64,000 nt of DNA, taken from the NCBI RefSeq assembly GCF_003254585.1, contig NZ_QJGZ01000038.1, positions 248,001-312,000 of the forward strand. Direction: 5' to 3'. Source of the DNA: Flavobacterium sharifuzzamanii. GTDB taxonomy: Bacteria > Bacteroidota > Bacteroidia > Flavobacteriales > Flavobacteriaceae. A model generated the notes under the pieces. It was not told where the DNA came from. It did not search any database and was given only the letters and a program-made list of their open reading frames with translations. Of the stretch, positions 53,122 to 61,939 are shown one piece after another (within the stretch, counting starts at the first letter, position 1; each line of letters begins with the position of its first letter). The position numbers and the translations under genes were made by a program.

Positions 53122-54522
53122 ATGACATCATTATCTTTTAAAAACAGAATAGCATTAAATTATATTGTAGGAACGGGACTGTTGATTTTAGCGGTCTTTT
53201 CTGCTATTTATTTTATTGTAAAACTGACAGTTTACAATCATATAGATGAGAATTTGAACATAGAAATTCAAGATCATCTAAAAGAGCTAAGGATAGAAAA
53301 AGGCGTCGTAATCTTTATGGATGCCGAAGAATGGGAGGAAAGAGAACATAATTCGGTCGACGTAAATCCAATTTTTGTTCAGTTTTTGGACTTGAACAAA
53401 AAAATCATTGAAAAATCACCTAATCTGAAAAATGAAAAACTCGTTTTTCATAGAAAAAGTGAAGATTTCCACCCTTTTGATACTAAATTATTAGGAAATA
53501 AAATTCGTCAAATTCAGGTTCCGCTCCATGTGCAGTCTAAGAAAGTTGGTTATTTGCTTATTGCAATGTCGCTTTCCGACTCTTCAAAAGTTTTGGATAA
53601 TCTGATGGATACTTTATTGATTACTTTTCCCATCATTTTGCTGATTCTGTTTTTCTTAGCTAGATTTTATGCGGGACGAAGCATTAAACCCATAAATAAT
53701 ATTATTCAGACCTCAAAAGTTATTACTAAAGATAATCTTAAAGCGCGTATTCCGTTGCCAAAAACAAGAGATGAACTGTTTACACTTTCTAAGACTATAA
53801 ATAATCTATTAAACCGAATTGAAGATGCAATTGAACGTGAAAAACAGTTCACTTCAGATGCTTCTCATGAATTGAGAACACCGTTAACTGTTATTAAAGG
53901 AACACTTGAAGTGTTGATACGCAAACCTCGAGATAGCAAAGAATATGAAGAAAAAATAAATTATTGTATTAATGAAGTTGACCATTTAAATTCTCTTGTT
54001 GATCAGCTGCTTATGATGGCTCGTTTTGAGAATCAGAAACAGAATATTCTTAAAGAAAATGTTTATCTAAATGCTGTAATTTTAGATGTTCTCAAGTTGA
54101 ATACAGAGAAAATTAAATCGGGAAAAATAAATGTGATTTTAGAGGCATCTGAAGAATTTTATATTTATTCAGATAATTATTTGACAGTGACAATTATTCG
54201 AAATATTATTTCAAATGCGGTAAAATATTCCAAACCTGATAGTAAAGTTACGGTTTCATTATCAAGAGAGGATAATAAAATTATCTGCAACATTTCAGAT
54301 CGCGGAATAGGAATTGCGAAAAAAGACCTTGAGTCAATTCTGAATCCTTTTTTCAGATCAGATTCGCTAAGTCATTCAGAAATTAAAGGAACTGGTCTTG
54401 GATTGTTTATTGTAAAACGAATGACAGATTTGCTTAAAATTAAATTTAAAATTGAAAGTGAAATTGGGGTTGGTACCAACGTGCTATTGGTTTTTGATGA
54501 ATATGATAATTCGTTAAAGTAA
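53122..54522 (+). CDS. HAMP-containing sensor histidine kinase
   Basis: A 466-residue inner-membrane kinase. Two membrane helices (ALNYIVGTGLLILAVFSAIYF and about 165-185, LLITFPIILLILFFLARF) flank a periplasmic sensor of about 130 residues. Then come a HAMP linker, the H-box (SDASHELRTPLTVIKG), N-box (IRNIISNAVKYS), ISDRGIGIAKKD and GTGLGLFIVKRM. It resembles CusS/BaeS-type kinases in layout. The signal is unknown. It partners the regulator three bases upstream. Confidence 0.93.
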   Translation: MTSLSFKNRIALNYIVGTGLLILAVFSAIYFIVKLTVYNHIDENLNIEIQDHLKELRIEKGVVIFMDAEEWEEREHNSVDVNPIFVQFLDLNKKIIEKSPNLKNEKLVFHRKSEDFHPFDTKLLGNKIRQIQVPLHVQSKKVGYLLIAMSLSDSSKVLDNLMDTLLITFPIILLILFFLARFYAGRSIKPINNIIQTSKVITKDNLKARIPLPKTRDELFTLSKTINNLLNRIEDAIEREKQFTSDASHELRTPLTVIKGTLEVLIRKPRDSKEYEEKINYCINEVDHLNSLVDQLLMMARFENQKQNILKENVYLNAVILDVLKLNTEKIKSGKINVILEASEEFYIYSDNYLTVTIIRNIISNAVKYSKPDSKVTVSLSREDNKIICNISDRGIGIAKKDLESILNPFFRSDSLSHSEIKGTGLGLFIVKRMTDLLKIKFKIESEIGVGTNVLLVFDEYDNSLK

Positions 54523-54595
54523 TTTTAAAATTATTAGTCATATCGCAGTGTACGACGATTTTTAACAATAAACTATCGTTAAGTTAAAATAAAAA

Positions 54596-54627
54596 TTGCT
54601 TTTTAATTATTTTATCTAGTATATTTG
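54596..54627 (+). promoter_or_regulatory. Promoter of the histidine operon
   Basis: TTG (54596-54598), a 21-base gap, then TATATTTG (54620-54627): a good match to the Bacteroidota promoter (TTG, 17-23 bases, TAnnTTTG). Transcription would begin near 54634, about 30 bases before the His-rich leader ORF. Confidence 0.7.
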
Positions 54628-54662
54628 CAACCGAATCAAAGAAGTAAAAAACAAAACAAATC

Positions 54663-54722
54663 ATGATTTCAATTCAATTACATCATCATCATTTACATTA
54701 TTGCTCTCAAGCGATGTGTTAA
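54663..54722 (+). CDS. hisL: Histidine operon leader peptide
   Basis: A 19-residue ORF reading MISIQLHHHHLHYCSQAMC and then stop. Four consecutive His codons (all CAT, 54681-54692) plus a fifth (54696-54698) are what a ribosome-stalling sensor of charged tRNA-His needs. It lies between a good promoter and an intrinsic terminator, directly upstream of hisG, and is too short for routine gene calling. The peptide itself probably has no function; translation of the His run is the signal. Confidence 0.88.
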   Translation: MISIQLHHHHLHYCSQAMC

Positions 54723-54749
54723 TGGTATGCGTGTAAATCATCATATTTT

Positions 54750-54782
54750 AAAACCCGTTTGAGTACATCAAACGGGTTTTTT
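54750..54782 (+). terminator. Attenuator terminator upstream of hisG
   Basis: A perfect 13-bp stem AAAACCCGTTTGA / TCAAACGGGTTTT with a 5-base loop (GTACA) followed by more T residues. It lies 52 bases before the hisG ATG, inside the operon's leader. Confidence 0.93.
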
Positions 54783-54833
54783 AATTTAAGCTCTCTTTGT
54801 ACTCAAACTATTAATCCAACAAACAACTAAAAA

Positions 54834-55691
54834 ATGAGTACTTTAAAAATTGCAATTCAAAAATCTGGTCGTTTAAACGAAGACAGCATTCAAATTCTAA
54901 AAGACTGCGGCATTTCAATAAACAATGGAATCGACCAGCTAAAAGCAGAAGCTTCAAATTTTCCTCTTGAAGTTTTATACCTGAGAAATTCAGATATTCC
55001 TCAATATTTAATTGATGGAGTTGTTGATTTAGCCATTGTTGGCGATAATCTTTTAGTAGAAAAAGGAAAAGGAATCGAAGTGGTTCAAAAATTAGGATTC
55101 TCTAAATGTAAAGTTTCTGTAGCAGTTCCTAAAACCTTCGAATACAATTCTGTACAAGATTTAGCCAATCTTCGTATTGCGACTTCATACCCAAACACTG
55201 TTAACGAATATTTCAGTAAATTTGGTTTAACTGTCGACATTCACCAAATTTCTGGTTCTGTTGAAATTGCGCCAAACATTGGACTTGCAGATGCAATTGT
55301 AGATATCGTTTCAAGCGGAAGCACACTTTTCAAAAACAACTTAAAAGAAGTTGAAGTAATCTTAAAAAGTGAAGCGGTTTTGGCAGTTTCTCCAAAAGTT
55401 TCTCCAGAAATTCAAAAACACATTGATACTTTAAAATTTAGAATTCAAGCGGTTTTAAGAGCAAGAAATTCGAAATATATCCTAATGAATGTTCCAAACG
55501 ACAAAATCGAAGCCGTTGGAAAAATCCTTCCAGTTTTGAGAAGTTTAACAGTTCTTCCATTAGCACAAGAAGGCTGGAGTAGTGTTCACTCTGTAATTGA
55601 TAAAGATACTTTTTGGGATGTAATTGACCAGTTAAAAGAAGTAGGAGCAGAAGGAATTTTAGTTTGTCCAATTGAGAAAATGGTACTTTAA
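54834..55691 (+). CDS. hisG: ATP phosphoribosyltransferase (long form)
   Basis: First, feedback-regulated step of histidine synthesis (ATP + PRPP). 285 residues: the long form with a C-terminal ACT-like regulatory domain (VIDKDTFWDVIDQLKEVGAEGILVCPIEK), which does not need HisZ. KIAIQKSGRLNEDSIQIL, VDLAIVGDNLLVEKG and the PRPP loop IVDIVSSGSTLFKNNL are present. First gene after the attenuator. Confidence 0.96.
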   Translation: MSTLKIAIQKSGRLNEDSIQILKDCGISINNGIDQLKAEASNFPLEVLYLRNSDIPQYLIDGVVDLAIVGDNLLVEKGKGIEVVQKLGFSKCKVSVAVPKTFEYNSVQDLANLRIATSYPNTVNEYFSKFGLTVDIHQISGSVEIAPNIGLADAIVDIVSSGSTLFKNNLKEVEVILKSEAVLAVSPKVSPEIQKHIDTLKFRIQAVLRARNSKYILMNVPNDKIEAVGKILPVLRSLTVLPLAQEGWSSVHSVIDKDTFWDVIDQLKEVGAEGILVCPIEKMVL

Positions 55692-55800
55692 AAAGAAATT
55701 TCAATTTTTAAATTCCAAATTCCAAGCTTAGTGTTGATTTTTAAAATAAAGAATTGGAATTTGGAATTTTAGAAATTTGGAATTTAATATTGAAAATATT
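55692..55800. repeat. hisG-hisD spacer repeat (AAATTCCAAATTCCAA family)
   Basis: The first part (55696-55725) is a 30-base sequence found again with one mismatch at 61855-61884 in the hisF-hisIE spacer. Downstream, GAATTGGAATTTGGAATTTT and AAATTTGGAATTT are its rough inverse complement, so the spacer can fold back on itself. Confidence 0.75.
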
Positions 55801-57084
55801 ATGAATAAAATAGATAGTCCAAAACCAGAAATCTGGTCAGAAATATTAAAAAGACCAACACAAACTGTTGATGATATTGAAGTTACAGTAAAAGAGATTT
55901 TCAAAGAGGTTCAAAGAAAAGGAGATGAAGCGGTTGCGAAATACACTTCGATTTTTGACGGAATTTCGTTAGACAATTATGAAGTTTCTCAGGCAGAAAT
56001 TGAAGAAGCAATTAGTCTAATACCAATTGAATTGAAGGAAGCGATCGAATTAGCAAAAAACAATATTTATAATTTTCACAACGCTCAAAAAACAGATCGC
56101 GTTTCTGTTGAAACGATTGAAGGAGTAAACTGCTGGCAAGAAAAAAGACCAATTCAGAAAATTGGTTTATATATCCCAGGAGGAACAGCACCTTTGTTTT
56201 CTACAGTCTTAATGTTGGCTGTTCCGGCTGAAATTGCCGGTTGCAAAGAAATTGTTTTGTGTTCGCCACCAGATAAAAAAGGAAAAATAAATCCAGCGAT
56301 TTTGTATGCTGCTAATTTGTGTGGAGTAACTAAAATTTTGAAAGTTGGCGGAATTCAAGCCATTGCAGGAATGACTTTCGGCACACAATCTATTCCGAAA
56401 GTATATAAGATCTTTGGGCCTGGAAACCAATTTGTAACGGTAGCAAAACAACTGGCAACTCAGTTTGGTGTTGCGATTGATATGCCTGCAGGGCCTTCTG
56501 AATTGTTAATCGTTGCCGATAATACTGCTGTTCCAGCTTTCGTTGCATCAGATTTATTGTCTCAGGCGGAGCACGGAACAGATAGTCAGGTGATTTTAGT
56601 TTCGACTTCAAAAAAACTAATTGCAGAAGTAGAAAAAGAAGTGCAATCACAATTGGAACTGCTTCCGAGAAAAGCCATAGCTGAAAAAGCGATTGAAAAT
56701 TCAAAATTAATTTATGTTGAAAATGATCAGATTGCCTTAGATTTAATCAATGAATATGGACCAGAGCACTTTATAATTTGTTCTGAATATGATGATTTCT
56801 ATTGCAATGGAATTGTAAATGCAGGTTCTGTATTCATCGGAAATTATACTCCTGAAAGTGCAGGTGATTATGCATCAGGAACTAACCATACTTTGCCGAC
56901 AAATGGTTATGCTAAAAATTATAGTGGTGTAAATTTAGATAGCTTTATGAAATCGATGACCTTTCAAAAAATTTCAGAAAAGGGTATTCAGAACATAGGA
57001 AAAGCAATTGAATTAATGGCTGAAGCTGAAGGTTTGCAAGCGCATAAAAATGCTGTGACATTGAGATTGAAGAGTTTAAAATAA
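55801..57084 (+). CDS. hisD: Histidinol dehydrogenase
   Basis: Last two steps of the pathway (histidinol to histidine, NAD and zinc dependent), 427 residues from the ATG at MNKIDSPKPEIW. GLYIPGGTAPLFSTVLMLAVPA, KIFGPGNQFVTVAKQ, DMPAGPSELLIVAD, the zinc-site SQAEHGTDSQVILV and PEHFIICSEY are all present. In-frame TTG sequence upstream belongs to the palindromic spacer. Confidence 0.96.
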   Translation: MNKIDSPKPEIWSEILKRPTQTVDDIEVTVKEIFKEVQRKGDEAVAKYTSIFDGISLDNYEVSQAEIEEAISLIPIELKEAIELAKNNIYNFHNAQKTDRVSVETIEGVNCWQEKRPIQKIGLYIPGGTAPLFSTVLMLAVPAEIAGCKEIVLCSPPDKKGKINPAILYAANLCGVTKILKVGGIQAIAGMTFGTQSIPKVYKIFGPGNQFVTVAKQLATQFGVAIDMPAGPSELLIVADNTAVPAFVASDLLSQAEHGTDSQVILVSTSKKLIAEVEKEVQSQLELLPRKAIAEKAIENSKLIYVENDQIALDLINEYGPEHFIICSEYDDFYCNGIVNAGSVFIGNYTPESAGDYASGTNHTLPTNGYAKNYSGVNLDSFMKSMTFQKISEKGIQNIGKAIELMAEAEGLQAHKNAVTLRLKSLK

Positions 57085-57093
57085 AGAGAGAAA

Positions 57094-57171
57094 AGAATAT
57101 AGAACAAAGAGTAAAGAAAGTTCTGCTAATCAGAGGAGAATCTATCCTCTTTATTCTATTTTCTATATTCT
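57094..57171. repeat. hisD-hisC spacer palindrome (AGAATATAGAA family)
   Basis: AGAATATAGAA (57094-57104) is the exact reverse complement of 57161-57171. AAGAG/CTCTT and AGAGGA/TCCTCT pair further inside, giving an interrupted hairpin over the whole spacer. Confidence 0.72.
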
Positions 57172-57185
57172 AAAAATAAAGAAAA

Positions 57186-58232
57186 ATGAAATTCGATTTA
57201 AATACAATAACACGTGAAAACGTAAAATCTTTAAAGCCATATTCTTCTGCGAGAGATGAGTTTGAAGATTTTGACACAGCCGAAATGATTTTTCTGGATG
57301 CCAATGAAAATCCATTTCAAAATGGAGTAAATCGCTATCCAGATCCGCAGCAGAATTCGGTTAAAGCAATTCTAGCTAAGAACAATTTGGTAAAGCAAAG
57401 CCAGATTTTATTAGGAAACGGTAGTGATGAAGTTCTTGATTTGCTTTTCAGGGCTTTTTGTGAGCCAAACAAGGATAATATTATTTCGTTGCCACCAACA
57501 TACGGAATGTATGGGGTTTTAGCGAATATTAATGCTGTTGAAAACAGAGAAGTTCTATTGGCTACTGATTTTCAGCCACAAGTTGAAAAGATTTTAGAAG
57601 CCGTTGATGAGAATACCAAGATTATTTTTTTATGTTCGCCAAACAACCCAACTGGAAATTCATTTTCAGATGAAAGTGTTGTAAAATTACTTCAAAACTT
57701 TAATGGTTTAGTCGTAATTGATGAAGCTTATATTGATTTCTCGGATAAAGAAAGCTGGCTGACAGAAATCGATGAATATCCTAATTTAGTGATTACGCAA
57801 ACACTTTCTAAAGCCTATGGTTTGGCTGGAATTCGTTTAGGAATCTGTTATGGTTCTGAAGCTGTAATTTCGATTTTAAATAAAATAAAACCGCCTTATA
57901 ACGTAAACGAATTGACTCAGCAACGAGCGATAGAACGTCTGAAAGATTCTGAAAAAATAAAACAAGAAATAGCTTCTATTATTGAGCAAAGAGAGGAATT
58001 ACTTAAAGTTTTGCTTAAAGTGAGTTTTGTAGAAAAAGTATATCCGACAGAAGCTAATTTTATTTTAGCAAAAGTGGATGATGCGAATAAAAGATACGAT
58101 CAATTGATCGAAAAAGGAATTGTGATTCGAAACAGAACTACGCAGCCTTTATGTGAAAATTGTCTTCGTTTTACAATTGGCACAAAAGAAGAAAATGCGG
58201 TTGTAATTAGAGAATTAAAATTGTTGAGCTAA
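57186..58232 (+). CDS. hisC: Histidinol-phosphate aminotransferase
   Basis: PLP-dependent fold-type I transaminase of 348 residues converting imidazole-acetol phosphate to histidinol phosphate. DANENPFQNGVNRYPDP, LGNGSDEVLDLLFRAF, FLCSPNNPTGNSF, VVIDEAYIDF and the PLP-lysine region TQTLSKAYGLAGIRLG are present, with the C-terminal RNRTTQPLCENCLRFTIG. Fits the operon order. Confidence 0.95.
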   Translation: MKFDLNTITRENVKSLKPYSSARDEFEDFDTAEMIFLDANENPFQNGVNRYPDPQQNSVKAILAKNNLVKQSQILLGNGSDEVLDLLFRAFCEPNKDNIISLPPTYGMYGVLANINAVENREVLLATDFQPQVEKILEAVDENTKIIFLCSPNNPTGNSFSDESVVKLLQNFNGLVVIDEAYIDFSDKESWLTEIDEYPNLVITQTLSKAYGLAGIRLGICYGSEAVISILNKIKPPYNVNELTQQRAIERLKDSEKIKQEIASIIEQREELLKVLLKVSFVEKVYPTEANFILAKVDDANKRYDQLIEKGIVIRNRTTQPLCENCLRFTIGTKEENAVVIRELKLLS

Positions 58233-58242
58233 AAAAATATAT

Positions 58243-58394
58243 AGCCACAGATTATACAGATTAAAAAGATTTTTATTCTGTTTGTGTTTAATTTTTTGCC
58301 ACGAATTTCACGAATTAACACAAATTAAATTCGTGAAAATTAGTGTAATTCGGGGCAAAGAAAAAAAATCCTTGTAATCTGCGAAATCTGTGGC
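58243..58394. repeat. hisC-hisB spacer: nested double palindrome
   Basis: Outer arms GCCACAGATT (58243-58252) and AATCTGTGGC (58385-58394) enclose an inner palindrome beginning GCCACGAATTTCACGAATT and closing AATTCGTGAAAATTAGTGTA with ATTCGGGGC. The same two modules are found side by side in the porX-tsaE spacer (19369-19466). It fills nearly the whole gap and runs almost into the hisB start. Confidence 0.82.
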
Positions 58395-58407
58395 AAAACA
58401 AAAAAAT

Positions 58408-59544
58408 ATGAAAAAAGTACTTTTTATCGATCGTGATGGAACGATTGTTTTAGAACCAGAAAATTATCAATTAGACAGCTTAGATAAACTAGAGTTTTAT
58501 CCAAAAGCATTTCAATATTTGGCTAAAATTGCTAATGAATTAGATTACGAATTGGCAATGGTAACCAATCAGGACGGACTAGGAACGGATAGTTTTCCTG
58601 AGGATACCTTTTGGCCAACACAGAATTTTATTCTAAAAGCTTTTGAAAATGAAGGAGTCGTTTTTGATGAAATTTTCGTAGACAGAACTTTTCCGGAAGA
58701 AAATGCGCCAACACGCAAGCCAAGAACCGGAATGCTGACTAAATATTTAAATAATCCTGAATATGATTTACAAAATTCATTTGTTTTAGGAGATCGTTTG
58801 ACAGATGTTGAACTGGCTAAAAACTTGGGAGCAAAAGCGATTTTCATGAATGATACAGACGGAATTGGAAGTAATGAAATTTCGTCAAAACGTGAAGAAC
58901 TTGACGCAACAATCGTTTTGCAATCAATGGATTGGAAGAAAATCTATGAGTTTTTAAAATTAGAAGCGCGTTCAGCTTCGATTACGCGTAAAACGAACGA
59001 AACCGATATTTACATCAATCTAAATCTTGATGGAACAGGAAAAAGTAAAATTGATACTGGAATTGCCTTTTTCGACCACATGTTAGATCAAATCTCACGT
59101 CATGGTCAAATGGACTTGGAAATAATTGTAAAAGGCGATTTAGAAGTTGACGAACACCACACAATTGAAGATACAGCAATTGCTTTGGGAGAAGTTTTCG
59201 CGAAAGCGTTAGGAAACAAATTAGGAATTGAGCGTTATGGATTTTGTCTTCCAATGGACGATTGTTTGGCGCAAGCTGCAATTGATTTTGGTGGAAGAAA
59301 CTGGCTAATTTGGGAAACTGAATTTAAACGTGAAATGGTAGGCAAAATGCCAACAGAAATGTTTTATCACTTCTTTAAATCGTTTACAGACGGCGCAAAA
59401 GTGAACTTAAATATCAAAGCAGAAGGAATCAACGAACACCATAAAATTGAAGCAATTTTTAAAGCTTTCGCGAAAGCCATAAAAGTAGCCGTAAAAAGAG
59501 ATACCGAAAAAATGATTTTGCCTTCAACGAAAGGAATGCTTTAA
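58408..59544 (+). CDS. hisB: Bifunctional histidinol-phosphatase / imidazoleglycerol-phosphate dehydratase
   Basis: A 378-residue fusion. Residues 1-165 are the HAD-type histidinol phosphatase ([44 protein letters not shown]). Residues about 180-378 are the manganese dehydratase ([35 protein letters not shown], and the second [15 protein letters not shown] motif). The start at [12 protein letters not shown] is chosen over an in-frame GTG six codons earlier that lies in the GCCACAGATT repeat. Confidence 0.95.
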   Translation: MKKVLFIDRDGTIVLEPENYQLDSLDKLEFYPKAFQYLAKIANELDYELAMVTNQDGLGTDSFPEDTFWPTQNFILKAFENEGVVFDEIFVDRTFPEENAPTRKPRTGMLTKYLNNPEYDLQNSFVLGDRLTDVELAKNLGAKAIFMNDTDGIGSNEISSKREELDATIVLQSMDWKKIYEFLKLEARSASITRKTNETDIYINLNLDGTGKSKIDTGIAFFDHMLDQISRHGQMDLEIIVKGDLEVDEHHTIEDTAIALGEVFAKALGNKLGIERYGFCLPMDDCLAQAAIDFGGRNWLIWETEFKREMVGKMPTEMFYHFFKSFTDGAKVNLNIKAEGINEHHKIEAIFKAFAKAIKVAVKRDTEKMILPSTKGML

Positions 59545-59552
59545 TGAATTTT

Positions 59553-59602
59553 GTTTCAGGTTTCACGTTTTGTTGAGTAACTTGAAACGTAAAACCTGAA
59601 AC
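59553..59602. repeat. hisB-hisH spacer palindrome (GTTTCAGG/CCTGAAAC)
   Basis: GTTTCAGGTTTCACGTTT (59553-59570) is complementary to 59585-59602 at 17 of 18 positions. Same family as 6801-6864 and 10072-10128. Confidence 0.82.
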
Positions 59603-59620
59603 AAAACAAACAAAAAACGA

Positions 59621-60202
59621 ATGAAAATAGTAATTATAAATTACGGAGCAGGAAATATTCAGAGCATTATGTTTGCTATTGAAAGATTAGGTTTTAAAGC
59701 TGTTCTGAGTAACAATCCAGTTGAAATAAAATCGGCAGATAAAGTGATTTTTCCTGGCGTGGGCGAGGCGAGTTCGGCGATGACGAAGCTACGTGAAAGT
59801 GGTTTAGATAGTTTGATTCCGCAATTGAAACAGCCTGTTTTAGGAATTTGTCTGGGAATGCAATTGATGTGCAACAAAACTGAAGAGGGAAATACAAAAG
59901 GTTTAGGAATTTTTAATGTGGATGTTTTGAAATTTTCAAATAACGTAAAAGTGCCGCAAATGGGATGGAATCAGATTTATGATTTAAAAACTGACTTGTT
60001 CAAAGATATTTCTGAAAATGAATTCATGTATTTGGTTCACAGTTTTTATGCGCCAAATTGTGCAGAATCTATCGCAACAACCAATTATGACGTTGAATAT
60101 GCCTCGGCTTTGCAAAAAGATAATTTTTACGGAACTCAATTTCACCCAGAAAAAAGTGGTGATGTTGGAGAGAAAATCCTTGGGAATTTCCTAAAGATGT
60201 AA
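59621..60202 (+). CDS. hisH: Imidazole glycerol phosphate synthase, glutaminase subunit
   Basis: A class I glutamine amidotransferase of 193 residues that feeds ammonia to HisF. The nucleophile cysteine is in LGICLGMQLM, and the His-Glu pair in FHPEKSGD. VIINYGAGNIQSIMFAIERLG and the oxyanion region FPGVGEASSAM fit HisH. Confidence 0.95.
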   Translation: MKIVIINYGAGNIQSIMFAIERLGFKAVLSNNPVEIKSADKVIFPGVGEASSAMTKLRESGLDSLIPQLKQPVLGICLGMQLMCNKTEEGNTKGLGIFNVDVLKFSNNVKVPQMGWNQIYDLKTDLFKDISENEFMYLVHSFYAPNCAESIATTNYDVEYASALQKDNFYGTQFHPEKSGDVGEKILGNFLKM

Positions 60203-60243
60203 AGTTTTCAATATCAAAAATCAATCAAAATGTCAATTTCAGT

Positions 60244-60284
60244 TTTAGAATCTAAAATCTAAAATCTGAACTCTAAAATTAGAA
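60244..60284. repeat. hisH-hisA spacer repeat (TCTAAAATCT family)
   Basis: Direct-repeat-like run of TCTAAAATCT units (TAGAATCTAAAATCTAAAAT, then CTGAACTCTAAAATTAGAA). It shares wording with the palindrome at 1480-1528 and with the hisF-hisIE spacer (AAATCTGAACTCTAAAAT). It ends a few bases before the hisA ATG. Confidence 0.7.
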
Positions 60285-60286
60285 AA

Positions 60287-61012
60287 ATGAGAATAATACC
60301 AGCCATAGATATCATTGAAGGAAAATGTGTTCGTTTGTCCAAAGGTGATTATGATACCAAAATAATTTACAATGAAAATCCGCTTGAAGTGGCAAAATCA
60401 TTTGAAGCGCACGGAATTGAATATTTGCATTTAGTGGATTTAGACGGAGCGAAATCAAGCAAAATCGTAAATTATAAGATATTAGAACAAATTGCAACGC
60501 AAACAAGCCTAAAAATTGATTTTGGTGGCGGTTTGAAATCTGATGATGATTTGAGAATTGCTTTTGAAAGCGGTGCGAATCAGATTACTGGCGGAAGCAT
60601 CGTGGTTAAAAATAGAGCAATTTTTGAAAAATGGATTTCAGAATACGGTTCAGATAAAATTATTCTAGGCGCTGATGCGAAAGACGAAAAAATCGCGGTT
60701 TCTGGTTGGTTAGAAGAATCAAATGAAGATTTGGTTCCGTTTATTCAAGATTATCAAAGTAAAGGAATTCAGTATGTTATTTGTACTGATATTGCTAAAG
60801 ATGGAATGCTTCAAGGGCCAAGTTTTGATTTGTACAGTAAAATTTTAGCAGAAGCAAAAGGAATAAAGTTAATCGCTTCTGGAGGAATTTCTACTTTCGA
60901 TGAATTACCAAAATTAGCTGAATTAGGTTGTGAAGGAACGATTATAGGAAAAGCAATTTACGAGGGAAGAATTAGTTTGAAAGAGTTGGAGAGCTATATA
61001 ATTAGTAAATGA
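60287..61012 (+). CDS. hisA: ProFAR isomerase HisA
   Basis: A TIM-barrel isomerase of 241 residues. The first active-site aspartate is in [17 protein letters not shown], and the second in [31 protein letters not shown] and [13 protein letters not shown] are the phosphate-binding loops. It is paralogous to hisF downstream, as always. Confidence 0.95.
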   Translation: MRIIPAIDIIEGKCVRLSKGDYDTKIIYNENPLEVAKSFEAHGIEYLHLVDLDGAKSSKIVNYKILEQIATQTSLKIDFGGGLKSDDDLRIAFESGANQITGGSIVVKNRAIFEKWISEYGSDKIILGADAKDEKIAVSGWLEESNEDLVPFIQDYQSKGIQYVICTDIAKDGMLQGPSFDLYSKILAEAKGIKLIASGGISTFDELPKLAELGCEGTIIGKAIYEGRISLKELESYIISK

Positions 61013-61094
61013 GAAAATTTGATAATTAGATAATGATTTAGCAAATGCAGAAAATTATCTAATTGACTAATTATCTAATTAACACATTAAATAA
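61013..61094. repeat. hisA-hisF spacer repeat (AATTAGATAAT/ATTATCTAATT)
   Basis: AATTAGATAAT (61024-61034) pairs with ATTATCTAATT (61054-61064), and a second ATTATCTAATT copy follows after GACTA. Related to the efp-lpxD2 spacer at 26541-26606. Confidence 0.7.
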
Positions 61095-61850
61095 ATGTTA
61101 GCAAAAAGAATTATACCTTGTTTAGATATAAAAAACGGAAGAACCGTAAAAGGCGTTAATTTCGTTGACTTGCGTGATGCAGGCGATCCTGTGGAATTAG
61201 CTGAAATTTATTCGGCTGAAGGTGCAGATGAATTGGTTTTTCTGGATATTTCAGCAACTGAAGAAAGACGCAAAACGCTTGTAAATATAGTACGAAGCGT
61301 TGCGGAAAAAATTAATATTCCGTTTACGGTTGGCGGCGGAATTTCATCTGTTGAAGATGTTGATATTCTGTTGAATAATGGAGCTGATAAAGTTTCTATC
61401 AATTCATCGGCAGTAAAAAATCCGCAATTAATTAATGATTTGGCACAGAAATTTGGAAGTCAATGTGTTGTTGTCGCAATCGATGCGAAACAAATTGACG
61501 GACAATGGATTGTGCATTTAGTTGGAGGAAAAGTGCCAACTGAATTAAATTTATTCGATTGGGCAGTTGAAGTGGCTGAACGTGGTGCGGGAGAAATTTT
61601 ATTTACCTCAATGGATAACGACGGAACTAAAAATGGTTTTGCAAATGAAGCTTTAGCCAAACTTTCAGAGTTGGTTAATATTCCAATAATTGCTTCGGGA
61701 GGTGCCGGAAACATTCAGCATTTTGTTGATTCCTTTAAAGAAGGAAAAGCTGATGCAGCTTTAGCGGCAAGTGTTTTCCATTTTAAGGAAATAGAAATCA
61801 AAGCTTTAAAACAAGAATTAAGAAATAATAATATAGAAGTTAGAATTTGA
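61095..61850 (+). CDS. hisF: Imidazole glycerol phosphate synthase, cyclase subunit
   Basis: A 251-residue TIM barrel. [21 protein letters not shown] holds the first catalytic aspartate, [15 protein letters not shown] the second; [14 protein letters not shown] and [13 protein letters not shown] bind phosphate. It works with HisH. Confidence 0.96.
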   Translation: MLAKRIIPCLDIKNGRTVKGVNFVDLRDAGDPVELAEIYSAEGADELVFLDISATEERRKTLVNIVRSVAEKINIPFTVGGGISSVEDVDILLNNGADKVSINSSAVKNPQLINDLAQKFGSQCVVVAIDAKQIDGQWIVHLVGGKVPTELNLFDWAVEVAERGAGEILFTSMDNDGTKNGFANEALAKLSELVNIPIIASGGAGNIQHFVDSFKEGKADAALAASVFHFKEIEIKALKQELRNNNIEVRI

Positions 61851-61854
61851 GAAG

Positions 61855-61937
61855 AAATTCCAATTTTTAAATTCCAAATTCCAATAATCTGAGTTTAGAA
61901 ATAAATCTAAAATCTGAACTCTAAAATCTAAAATTAA
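61855..61937. repeat. hisF-hisIE spacer: two repeat families joined
   Basis: 61855-61884 repeats the 30-base AAATTCCAATTTTTAAATTC sequence of the hisG-hisD spacer with one mismatch. It continues with TAAATCTAAAATCTGAACTC and TAAAATCTAAAATT of the hisH-hisA family. Confidence 0.78.
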
Positions 61938-61939
61938 AA

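Larger units (their letters stand above)
54663..54782 (+). promoter_or_regulatory. Histidine transcription attenuator
   Basis: Three pairings can be drawn. (1) ATTTACA in the His run (54691-54697) with TGTAAAT (54732-54738). (2) An antiterminator: CTCAAGCG (54706-54713) with CGTTTGAG (54756-54763), 8 pairs including one G-U. (3) The terminator 54750-54782. A ribosome stalled on His codons would leave 54706-54713 free, so pairing 2 forms and blocks the terminator. A ribosome reaching the stop codon at 54720 would cover it and let the terminator form. The structure is inferred by eye. Confidence 0.8.

Noticed and set aside
58390..58407. GTG start for hisB
   Set aside because: It lies at the end of the GCCACAGATT repeat; the HAD domain begins at the downstream ATG ([12 protein letters not shown]).
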